From contig CM073596.1 of assembly GCA_037074705.1 (NCBI GenBank), positions 55,580,001 to 55,644,000 of the forward strand: a DNA stretch of 64,000 nt. The letters are read 5' to 3'. Numbering within the stretch: the stretch's first letter is position 1; every line of letters starts with the position of its first letter. The translations under genes were made by a program, and so were the position numbers. Positions 25,074-34,408 of this stretch are shown one piece after another. The notes beneath the pieces were generated by a model. It had not been told where the DNA came from. It did no database searches and was given only the letters and a program-made list of their open reading frames with translations. This DNA is from Zhengitettix transpicula (taxonomy: Eukaryota; Arthropoda; Insecta; Orthoptera; Tetrigidae).

Positions 25074-27021
25074 TTTCTTCTGTTTTATTTTTTAAAAATT
25101 TATTTTAGGTCATCCCGTAATGACTCTCATTATACGGTTTTCTTTTCTCAGACTTGCCGAAGGAAGGCCCTCATATTACGGGCGAAGAGAAACTTTATCA
25201 GATCGGTGACGAGATTAGCCTCAACTGCACTTCTGGAAAGTCGTATCCCGCGTCACAGCTGCAGTGGTACATCAACGAACAACCAGTAAGTTTAAGTCAT
25301 TTCAGTGTTCTCTATAATGAAATTAAGACCATATTTGATTTAGCATGGAATTTATGGAGGAAAGTTTGGTAAGTGACCCAAAGCTTGCGAAGGACATTGC
25401 TTATTGCTGAATAAAATACATGACAGGATATTCTGTAAACACATTTAATAGCCATTGGACTGCAGAAGAAGAAAATTCTTGATCGCAGATTTAAACGAGT
25501 ATATTTTTTAACGTACTCTGGTACAACAAACTTGATAATATCGGCAATAGAATCCAATTTAAATGTCAAGAAAAATGTATTTAAAGATATATTGACATAA
25601 TAATTTGGGTTTGCTATAAATATGACATCCCATGTTTGTAAAATGTGGTTTTATACCGTGTGCCAATTAATTTTATTCCTTCATATCTTAGACAGGACGT
25701 AACATGTTGGTTCCAGGTGCAAAGTGATGACTACCACCTGGAAGAGTATCCTCTTCTGCGGCACTCCCACGGGATGGTGTCTTCTTCCCTGGGGCTTCGC
25801 TTCACTGTTGCTGGTCACCATTTCCTACATGGATCCATGCGCCTCAGATGCGTTGCCTCGGTCTCGCACGTTCTTTGGCAAGGCGATAGGGAGAGCGTGG
25901 TTCAAAGGATCACTCCGCCACCAGATACCATCAGAGAGGCGTTATTCTTAGGTAAGAAAATGTAACCTTATTCTTTGAGACTTCGTTTTCCACTGACCAA
26001 TAACTCTGGTAACTCTTATGTCGACCATTGATGTGATTTAAGTAGGCCTGAGAGCAAACAACTCATTTCTGGGTAAAAGTGAAATATTATAAGTAACCAA
26101 TACCAAGGAATCAGACGTATTAGAATATATTCAAACAACTATATATAGAGAAAACTGAACATGAGACAAAACTTTATGGCGACCTGCTTTATTGGCGAGT
26201 TGGTTCTCGTCTGGAACGCGACACAACAGCGATTCGGCGTAGCATAGACTCGTCAAGTCCGTGGTAGGTTTCCGGAGGCACCAGATGTCTACGCAGAGGT
26301 CACATAATTCCATTAAATTACTATGTATGCGCGGAACTAGCGTCCCAGATGTGTTATATCGGGTTGAGGTCAGGCGAATTTTCATAGTAAAGACAGCAAC
26401 CTCAATTCACTATAACGCTCCTCAAACCTCTGTAACACGATTCTGGTGGAAGATGCCATCAACGTCGGACAAGACATCACAAACCTTTTCTAGTGGTTTA
26501 TAGCTTACATGGTGTCTTCGGCCAGTATCACAGCTCACAGCCACGGAAGCCTGGTGAATGTTCCCTGTACCTTTACAGAGCAGACAAGTCTTCTACCTTC
26601 ACATTATTTGACGAGAAATTTACGTCGAACGTATTTAAAATAATTAATTAAGGTAATAATTACAAAATTGCAGACTCGTGGTGGTATATCGGCTCAGTTC
26701 GTATATATCTGAATATGAACAGAGTCGTCTTACGTGACTTTTTGATCCAATTTTAACGGAACTGTCAGCTATTTCAAAAACAGAACTTTTCACCTACTTC
26801 GTCTTAATATTGATTCCAATATTCTGCAAATTGACTTTCGAGTGGTCTGCTCAACGTACACATTTGTATTTTGATTAATTAACGTTCCAAACCCGTTTAT
26901 TGATCGCATACCGAGACTGTGGTTGACATTTTCAGTGCGAGGATCCGCAGCTCGGGTCACCACCCCCGCAGTGGCGTTCCTCCTGACGACCTGCGTCGCC
27001 ATGGCAACCATCGCCACGTGA
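20492..27021 (+). CDS. beaten path (beat) family protein, 3' part of gene, five exons joined
   Basis: Exons are 20492-20703, 22949-23084, 25152-25285, 25717-25951 and 26936-27021, all with AG/GT boundaries and matching phases, ending in TGA. The joined product is 266 residues after an initial split codon. Ig domain 1 has Cys27, Trp41 and Cys94. Ig domain 2 has Cys141 (inside an NCT sequon), Trp154 and Cys205. The stretch LYSVKWYKDDEEFYRFVP, the EVSAEAPSF block and the ITG...YQIGDEISLNCTSG block are hallmarks of the Beat family. These are secreted or membrane-anchored Ig proteins which in Drosophila act in axon guidance and pair with Side-family receptors. The last 18 or so residues are hydrophobic after a small-residue stretch (GSAA, residues 241-244), which suggests a GPI-anchor signal. 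The signal-peptide exon lies upstream and was not found. I cannot assign the paralogue. Confidence 0.93.
20704..22948 (+). other. beat intron (2245 bp) with a repeat A insertion
   Basis: Phase 0 intron. It contains a repeat A copy at 20931-21421. The remainder is AT-rich without further recognised features. Confidence 0.85.
20931..21421 (+). repeat. repeat A copy 4, in beat intron
   Basis: A nearly full copy, starting about 230 bp past the donor and in the same orientation as the gene. It includes the upstream head (AACCTTTCAGAAGAGATACG) that copies 1 and 2 lack. It ends GTTGCCTAAAATAATAATAA, a slightly varied A-rich tail. Confidence 0.92.
22949..23084 (+). CDS. beat exon b: end of Ig domain 1
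   Basis: The acceptor is ATTTTCAG and the donor is GTGAGT at 23085. It encodes residues 71-115 plus the first base of codon 116. It includes SSGMYRCEVSAEAPSFASV, which carries the second Ig cysteine in the usual Y-x-C context. Confidence 0.93.
24077..24629 (+). repeat. repeat A copy 5, longest copy with tandem hairpin head
   Basis: The most complete copy. Its 5' end has two 30-bp tandem units, each a hairpin CCTGCGAG...CTCGCAGG (24077-24101 and 24107-24131). The usual head and GC-rich body follow, ending GTTGCCCTAAAAAAAA. The hairpin units are not seen in the other copies, so they may be the true 5' region or flanking sequence carried along. Confidence 0.9.
24729..24770. repeat. (TA)n microsatellite
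   Basis: Pure TA array of about 21 units in the beat intron. Confidence 0.95.
24803..24823 (-). other. LTR primer-binding-site-like sequence
   Basis: On the - strand this reads TGGCGCCTCAACGTGGGG, close to the TGGCGCCCAACGTGGGG form common just inside the 5' LTR of insect LTR retrotransposons. Next to it, GTGTTTATCACAATTT would be the LTR end. No gag or pol remains nearby, so at best this is a small relic. Confidence 0.35.
24832..24996. repeat. small inverted repeat in beat intron
   Basis: GATAAACACAAATTTATTTA at 24831-24850 recurs inverted at about 24974-24995, so the ~165-bp segment can fold back. The arms continue a few more bases. It may be a short MITE or part of the LTR relic beside it. 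Confidence 0.6.
24999..25070. repeat. compound (TA)n(GA)n microsatellite
   Basis: About 19 TA units followed directly by about 17 GA units, ending about 80 bp upstream of a beat splice acceptor. Confidence 0.95.
25152..25285 (+). CDS. beat exon c: start of Ig domain 2
   Basis: The acceptor is TTTTCTCAG and the donor is GTAAGT at 25286. The first two bases complete Tyr116. It encodes residues 117-160, including the ITG turn, YQIGDEISLNCTSG (Ig cysteine 141 and an N-glycosylation sequon) and LQWYINEQP. Confidence 0.93.
25286..25716 (+). other. beat intron (431 bp)
   Basis: Phase 0 intron, the shortest of those seen, with no repeats recognised. Confidence 0.85.
25717..25951 (+). CDS. beat exon d: end of Ig domain 2 and linker
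   Basis: The acceptor is TTGGTTCCAG and the donor is GTAAGA at 25952. It encodes residues 161-238 plus one base. It includes SSSLGLRFTVAGHHF and MRLRCVASVSHVLW (second Ig cysteine 205), matching the LGLRF and LKCTA-like blocks of the family. The end of the exon is a proline-containing linker towards the C-terminal tail. Confidence 0.92.
25952..26935 (+). other. beat intron (984 bp) with a dead Tc1-like transposon
   Basis: Phase 1 intron. Most of its middle is a Tc1-like transposase remnant on the opposite strand (about 26140-26575). Confidence 0.85.
26140..26575 (-). pseudogene. Tc1/mariner-type (Tc1-like) transposase remnant
   Basis: Read on the - strand, the fragments appear in Tc1 order. 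First comes EKVCDVLSDVDGIFHQ, matching the segment before the second catalytic aspartate. Then comes the region equivalent to NSPDLNP (here shifted frame, reading PDLNPI in the alternative frame), followed by SNLMELCD near the C-terminus. Frameshifts and small deletions break the gene, and the DNAP-type catalytic segment is damaged. Terminal inverted repeats were not identified. It is an old insertion antisense to the beat gene. Confidence 0.7.
26936..27021 (+). CDS. beat exon e: hydrophobic C-terminal tail and stop
   Basis: The acceptor is GACATTTTCAG and the exon ends in TGA at 27019-27021. It encodes Val239 (split codon) and residues 240-266. The sequence is a small-residue stretch (RGSAAR) followed by a hydrophobic run ending AMATIAT with no basic residues after it. 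This is the layout of a GPI-anchor attachment signal rather than a transmembrane helix with a cytoplasmic tail. The frame and phase fit exon d exactly. The exon is more GC-rich than its neighbours. Confidence 0.8.
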
Positions 27022-27257
27022 CTTCCGCCGACGGCAGCTGCGGCAGCAGTGCTGGCCACTGGACTTGGGAGGACAATGCTGGGCGACGTCGGGAACGCGA
27101 AGAGCAAGGAGAAAACAACCCTCTATTGATCTTGTTCTAACTTTTTCCCCAATTTTTCTCCATCATCCTCCCCCACTCCCCCTTACTACGGAATGTGCTG
27201 TGATGACGTGCGTTGTAAACTTTTCGGTAAATCAGAAATGAGACAGAAGAAAATAAA
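27022..27257 (+). promoter_or_regulatory. probable beat 3' UTR start with AATAAA signal
   Basis: An AATAAA hexamer at 27252-27257, about 230 bp past the stop, is the first good polyadenylation signal downstream. In AT-rich DNA such hexamers are frequent, so the true end could be further on. Confidence 0.35.
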
Positions 27258-29729
27258 AGGTGTAAATAATATCTATAGGATCAACTGCGAGGAACCTTAT
27301 ATCCTAAGCCATAAATATATTTTATAGCACTCAATAGATTTAAGTAAAATTAGTACTCAATAATTTCGATTTATATGACTTTTTAATTCTATACCGTAGT
27401 CTTAAATATATAGAAATTTAAATTCTCTTCTCTAACCAATTTGAAATTTCGGTGAAAAACCAAGTATACGAAATTTTTAACAGTAAATAGAAAATAACAT
27501 GTGACTTCTCCAATCACATCCGGGATAGAAGAAACGAATATTAATGTTTTAAAATTCATACAGTATACCTTGAAAATTAAATTTGGAAACGGTAAAAAAA
27601 TTTTACGGGAGAAACACACGAGTACGTAAAATATTTTAAAACGAAATACAAAGTTGTATATTACGCACTTAGTAATTTATGAACAGAAATATTTCTTTCA
27701 TAAATATTACGTATAAAAAAATAAAAATGATTTCTATAACACCCGCAAAATTTCAAAGAAATGTTTTGTACGACACACTAATGGCCGATCTCAAGATTTT
27801 AAGTAATTTCCTAACAATTAAGATCAGCTGCTAACCTAAAGAACGTAAATAACTGTAACAAAAGTATACAATTAGACAATAAATCAACGTTTCGCTCTCT
27901 GTGTGAAAGGAAAAGGATATAAGGTTCTGTGAATGGTCTTTTTATAGTACAAATTATAGGATATTGATCCTTAAAAAAATTTAGAATTATATACAGACGT
28001 TGAACATATCAATACATTTGAACTTTATTTTCAGTACACTCCTCCGAAAATATATATATATATATCTGACCCCTAAAATTATTTTATCATTCTTTGAACA
28101 TTTCATTGTGACGACGAAGGGTGAGTGACGCCTCGTGGTATGCATTTTAAATCGTCATATTCCTTTTCTATATGTCACTTTATGGTCACTATTTCTGAAA
28201 TGAAACACGTTATTGTATGGACAATATCTTGTCTCGCACAAGAGAACCGGGGGAAAAAAATAATATATTTACAAATTTATAACTGTCAGATAAATTATTA
28301 ATATTATGTGTAAGGTCTATAACAATTGTTCCGATTTGAATTAAATGTATTCCAATGTCTATATTTCCTTAATAATGTTTGTATTGCTAACAGTTAATTT
28401 GTGGAATAATAAAAAAGAGAAATATATTAACAACTCCTCTCATTTTCTATGTTTTACATCACTTTTACAGAGAATGATAGATGATGTAATCTCGGATTTC
28501 TAGTTTCATGTAAACCAAGATTTCACATTGAATTAATTTTTTTGCGTTATTAATTGTCAATCAGAAATTTGAATATCCCTTACTAAGTCCTTATCTACCT
28601 CTAAATAATTGTGTAATTGATTTTTACAGTATTTAATTATGATTGTGATTCTAAAAACCAACCTTTTACTCAAGTCTTTGGCTTGAAAATATTTGTAAAT
28701 ATATTTTAATCAATATTATTTACTGTAAATAGATTCAGTTACTCGTCCACACAAATCAGTGGAACTAGTCATCGAAATTGGTACATTAAAAAATATTTTA
28801 AAAAATTATACCGTTGAATTAGAGTCTATATTTATTTAGATCTAGGTTGGACTGTATTAAAATAAAGGGATCCAACATATTTTAACATAAAATATATATA
28901 TTTACAAATATTTAATGTAAATAAATTGGTTTCGTAACGAAACGTCGTACGAAGTCTGGGTATTGAAGAAACACCTCATAATTCAATACGTGTTTTTTTT
29001 TAATATTCAGGAAATTTACAATTTAAATATTTTACAGTTGCGATACATTTACATGTTATATTATACTTTATATACGCTGTGGAGGTTTTTTTTCGTCTCC
29101 TGAACTTATGTATTTTATTGATTATTAATTTGGTGTCTGGGTCTCCTTTTTATGTTGGGTGGGAGGTGGAGGAGAGGCAGCAATTATATCTGCAGCTGTA
29201 AACTAAGACAACCACGGTGGAATAATCGTGAATTTTAGCAGGGTTAAAATTAGCGTATTTATTTATACTTGGAAAATGTCCTATTACTGTGGTAGAAATA
29301 TATTAGTCACTTCTGAATAAGACAGAAAACAAAATTTGACGGTATTCCTCGACTTACATGGGTGTAAAAATCCACAGGAATAATGGACGCTATAACTCAA
29401 TGTTACTTGGTTTGTACGAGGAAAACAGAAACTGGAACCTCATTGAAAAGTTGTGTGCAAGCAGCCAGCGGAGTTTTCGTTTTGTAAACAATTCCTTCCC
29501 AGTTACGTACGTGGTGCCGGTGGTGAAACATTCGCGGAATACACGTGTTTGGGGTGTGTGTGTGTGTGTGGTGGAGAAAATTAGATGATTCGTTTTCGTG
29601 CCTAGAAGATTCTGGGTGATTCTTCTCCCGTGGCCGAGGGTAAGTAAATTTTTATGTTTATTATATTTTGCGTTATTTACATATCAATGTTCAATCAACC
29701 CCATAACGCCTTCAAATGACGATCACAAG

Positions 29730-29763
<34 letters not shown>

Positions 29764-31056
29764 AGAAGTTTTTAAACCAGTCAATTTTCACGGTTAAATG
29801 ACAAATTTGTTTACAGGCTAAATTCACATTGATTCCAATCACGTCAGAATATAATAAAGAGCACTGCCATGATTTACGTGTGTGTGTATGTGTGTGTATC
29901 GGAATATGTATTTTTTTTTGTATTTCTTACTTTAATTTCCTATATTAATCACCCAATTAAAATGGCAAAATAGTTTAAGACCATTTTTAACAGTGATTCT
30001 TCAAGTGGAACTCATTGATTTACCGAATTTCAGACCGGATAATTAACATAAATTACGGAAATGTCTAAATGGTCACCCTTAATAGAAATTGAGCAGTTTT
30101 ATATAAAAAAACATTTTACGTAACACGCTGTGAATAAAAATATGGGTCTTTGTGAAAAAACTGGAGACTTCAAAAAGCTGTGTTTAAAACAACGGATTTT
30201 TCTTTTCACGTGTAATTAACATTAGGTCTCAAGGTCATTTGTGGCTTGGTTTACACTGAGTTTTTGAAATCTCTCTTTTTTTTGTAACAATTATGTATGT
30301 TTTGTATCCAGGTTTTTCATTTTCATTATTTAAAGTGAAAGTCGAACATTCTAAACGTTAAATTAAGGGTTTCTTTTTGAATAATTGATTTTATAAACAT
30401 TTATAATTCCTAATAGGAAGGAATAACGACCTAATATTATCAGGTAATTGTTTTCATTATGATGTTATTGTTAATTATAGACGTAATTATATTGTGTAGT
30501 ATTCTTCAAATTCGATTCTGAAGACAAATAACGTTGTGTGCAGATACATTTAATGTTGTTTCGAATTATAAATAATATATCGCTTTCAAAGATTGCCTCA
30601 GTGAAAAAGAGTTTAGAGGATCTATTAAAAATTTAGGGCACTGAACCTGTTTGTGTTGACATGACGAAACAAGATAATTTCTTTTCTTATTTTGGACACG
30701 TGACGGTTCAAAACTTCAGAATTTTAACTTTGTTTCTGTATAGAATAGCGATAACTTTCATTCGTAATAATTAATCATTGGATAAGTCTTTATCAATTTG
30801 CTTCTCTTTGCAAGGAATAATAAACGGTGAATTATATGATAACCAAGAAATATTTAATTTCTCCGCATAAACCTAGATCGTCAACATTTCCTGGAGTCGG
30901 GAGGAATCTAGGGTATGTAAATGGGGGGGGGGAGGGGGAAATTTTTTTTCTGCCAAAAATGGCAGTTTTAAGACCGGCAAATAAAAAAAATTGTATGAAA
31001 ATGAGTAATTTGTAAGATATATGAATTTAAAAAATACTAAAATTCATCAACGAGAG
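27258..31056. other. non-coding stretch downstream of beat
   Basis: AT-rich. It contains a hammerhead-like motif at about 28931-28960 (CGTAACGAAACGTCG), a short TA array at 28051-28066 and another at 29732-29761, a GT run near 29556 and a G tract near 30922-30930. No supportable gene. Confidence 0.5.
29732..29761. repeat. (TA)n microsatellite
   Basis: TA array of about 15 units. Confidence 0.95.
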
Positions 31057-31406
31057 AGCAGGTGTGACGTCATAGTGACGTCACTGACAGACACTGGTGC
31101 CAACATCTACGCGTTCCCCCCCCAATGATGGGCTGCCAACTTAACCATAATCCCCGTTAAGACACGGCGCGCGACTCGGAAAACAAGTAAATTTTTGCAG
31201 TGGCAGTCAGAAATCGTGACACCGGCCCTCAATTTCAGGTAAGACTAATTATTTCTCGGTAAATCAGTCCATATCAATAATTCTGACAATGCCACATCAT
31301 CCTTTAATACCGCTGTTGTCCACAAATGCGTGATGATTATTGGAAAGCGCTCCTCATTGGCTCCTCGGGCCTATCGGTGACGTCACACAAGGACGTCACA
31401 CCTGCT
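31057..31406. mobile_element. 350-bp element with CRE-containing inverted ends
   Basis: The left end at 31057-31083 reads GCAGGTGTGACGTCA, three bases, then TGACGTCAC. The right end at 31376-31405 is its imperfect inverse: GTGACGTCAC, a short spacer, GACGTCACACCTGC. Each end therefore carries two copies of TGACGTCA or a one-mismatch form, the palindrome bound by CREB/ATF bZIP factors in animals. The interior is unusually CpG-containing (a GGCGCGCG stretch at about 31168) with ATTGG boxes near 31340 and 31355. I read it as a MITE-like element, though a CRE-rich promoter is an alternative. A further TGACGTCA lies at 31562-31569. Confidence 0.6.
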
Positions 31407-33518
31407 AATTACTAATTAAATCTATCTTCGTAAGTATATGTTTCCGCAAAAAAGTTATTTAAGAATTCGACTTCTAAATGGTAGGAAAGTGGTTTACTAT
31501 GGCTGATATTTTAATCGTTTCGGTTTACATATGTTGGATATTAGCCGCCTGCTCTGGGGTCTGACGTCACTTACTGCTTTACCTTCTGGAGTCCCTGTAA
31601 TTTTTCACGTATCAGACAAAGGTTGATATTATTAACGATTTTCAATTTATCTATACGGCTCTTCTTAGCCTCCTTCTTCCTAGTTTAATAATTATGTCTC
31701 TCCTCAAGTTCTACATCCTGGCGTGAAATTTCGAAAAATTCCTCAATTATAAAAATAGTTTCACGTATTTGTCTATTACATAGGCCTGTTTTATGAACCA
31801 TACATGATTGTTTTCCTTATTACAGAAACGTATTACGATTCTATACTGTCCCCATAGCTAAAAAAAAACAAGAAATATATCCCAACGGAAAATTAAAAGG
31901 TAGAACAGTCGAAATAATAATTATTTTGTACTATTTATCCACCAGCTGATAATTTATTCCGCATTCGTATTAGAAAAACAATTTGCAATGTAAAGTAAAA
32001 ATAAAATGATAAAAAATTAAAGGAAAAATATTGCTTAAATTCAGTATAATATATAAATGAAAATATCACACGTCTGTTTTGAAAAGAAGTGATTATACAA
32101 ATACAACACAACGTTTCTCGAAACTTTTTCCCCTTTCTTTCGGTGCTAAGAAATCAAAAATACAAGAGCAAAGAGCGACATTTTATCATCTTTTACAGTA
32201 GTTACACAGCAACTCTCATAAGAATTTTAATATGTAATATTAATAATATTTTTATTTCCGTCTGTTTTATTAAAATTGTATATTAAAGAAATTAACGACC
32301 TTTGGAAACAAATTAAAATTATTTATTTATCATTTTAAGGACGTTTCAGTAGGTTTTTTTTACTTTCATAAGGTTTCAATGAAGTTGTATTACTACGGTA
32401 ACAATTTTATTTCATACAATATTTCAAATATCAATTTAACGGTATATATTTCTTATTATTCCGCTATAATAATATTTAAATTAAAATCAGAAATTTTTCA
32501 ACATTCTAGAAATTTAATAATAATAAATTTGAAAGTAAATATGAACGCTGTTTTTTTAAAAAAAAAAAAAAATCAGACCAAAATTCGTATTGGTCGTCAA
32601 TTTTTTAAATTTGAATTATTAATATTTTATATGACGTAGGATTATGGAACTAAAATGGCTGATAAGTCAGAACCAGTTTAATGGCTACGTTGGCATAGAA
32701 ATAAATACAAATAGAATTTGGGACCTTATCAGCTGAAAATCTTGATCGTTGAAAAATGAGGGGTTTTTTTTTCTGATCACAATTTATTTAATTTTGATGA
32801 ATTTTTTTGTCTTTCTTTGTTTGTATCAAGTTTCCAAAATCTTCAATTAAAAGGTTAACAAACTTATTGAGTCTGATAGAAAAGGATTTTAAATTTTATG
32901 AAACATTATTTTCTGTGATATAAATTATTTTTTGGCATATGAAAAAATTTTAAAATATTCTTAAAAATGAATTAATTTTCAACCGTCATTGGTCTCAAAT
33001 TATGGACTAAACGTAGTGGTTTTTTTTCTATCTGTATTGGTTTAAGTGTCAATGCAGGAATTGAAGTATATATTTGACATTTAAGTTGTATTGCCTGTAT
33101 TTTATGCTACTGTATTTAATTAAGACAATTTGATGAGTAAACCTTAAGGGATGATTGAAAAATAAATTTACAGCTGTGGAGATGTAATATTCAGGGGAAG
33201 TGAAACTTAAAGTAAATAATATTTACTGCTTCCAATTCTAGTTTAATGACGAGACTAGCGGCAACTCATTAGACGGACATTTGTGCAATAAAAGACACGC
33301 AAGTGCAATAATATTTCAACATTTTACTGCCGCGGACGAAAACGATTCCACTGTAGATAAGCGGAGACAGAGATAGAGAGTGGGGGGGGGAGGGTTAAAA
33401 TGTTATCTCGCTCTCTGAATCAACAATATACTTTCAGCTTGCATAGTTCCGAGAAGAGCTAATGAGATGGGGTAGGAATGCAGCAAAGCCCGTCAAAGGA
33501 AAGCATCAGTGCATTAAA

Positions 33519-33553
<35 letters not shown>

Positions 33554-34130
33554 ATTAAGTCACGCCCAAAAGTGGTATGCACCTCGGACGGCTTATGCTC
33601 CTGTTGCACGCATCCCTATAGTTGATTACAAATGCTTGAAACTCTATACTTTCCGTTTCCCCATCGGTCGTAATTGCAGCTCTATTCAAACTCCATTGTC
33701 AAGTCAATAATTGATCATCTACCTCGTCGACGTCCAACAAGAATCAACACGCATGTGACTGCTCCATTTTGTCGGGTGCAAAGAATATACGTTTAATATC
33801 AGTTGAAGAAAAATTGAGCTGGTAATGTTCCCCCCCCCCTAAAAAACACTTAATATCTACTTATAGACCAAGGGGTCTTTTAACATAAAAATTAATCATT
33901 GCTGCTGACTGAAAACTGTAATCCCATATTAATACGCAACCGAAGTATTTTTTTCACTCGTTGTAAAATTGTCAATCTTACTGAAAACTGTTCCAGAGGT
34001 AAATAATATAATTCATATATTAATGTACGATGAGCAGAGAATTAATATGTGACAACGTCTCTTGTGTGTTACATAAAAAGAATAATATTGTAAATATTTA
34101 AAAGTTTTAATTTAACGTCTGTTTTGAATT
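31407..34130. other. non-coding stretch
   Basis: AT-rich, with a G tract at about 33382-33390 and a GT array at 33521-33551. Open frames at 32089-32286 and 32379-32639 are low-complexity IYN-rich sequence. No supportable gene. Confidence 0.5.
33521..33551. repeat. (TG)n microsatellite
   Basis: GT array of about 15 units. Confidence 0.95.
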
Positions 34131-34408
34131 AATAAAAACAATTGATGACCTTATACAGACACTTTTTATTTATATTATTTTTATTATGACGACGTTTCGA
34201 TACCTTTTTTGGATCATTCTTGAGGTATTTACCAAATTACACAATAAAACTAGCGAAAACTAAACGAAACAAGTTATTAAATTCACACAGTTGTGTTAGT
34301 TTACTGTATTAATTTGGTAAATACCTGATGAAGATACAAAAAAGAGGTATCGAAACGTCGTCATAATATAAAAATGGACTGTATAAGGTCATCAATTGTT
34401 TTTATTGC
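34131..34408. mobile_element. foldback element with divergent hammerhead-like cores
   Basis: The two ends are inverted copies: AACAATTGATGACCTTATAC at 34139-34158 and its inverse ending ATCAATTGTTTTTATT at 34408. Each half contains a hammerhead-like motif, on the - strand at about 34190-34240 and on the + strand at 34325-34362. The + copy has an intact core: CTGATGA (34325-34331), a 5-bp stem GATAC/GTATC (34333-34337 and 34347-34351), GAAA (34352-34355), then CGTCGTC, which allows a very short stem III and a GTC cleavage triplet at 34360-34362. Short stem III is known for Penelope-associated hammerheads. The - copy has CTCAAGAATGA in place of the first box. A relative lies at 55275-55573. Confidence 0.7.

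Larger units (their letters stand above)
23085..25151 (+). other. beat intron (2067 bp) with repeats
   Basis: Phase 1 intron. It carries a repeat A copy (24077-24629), a TA array (24729-24770), a small inverted repeat (24832-24996) with an LTR primer-binding-like sequence beside it, and a TA/GA compound array (24999-25070) about 80 bp before the acceptor. Confidence 0.85.
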
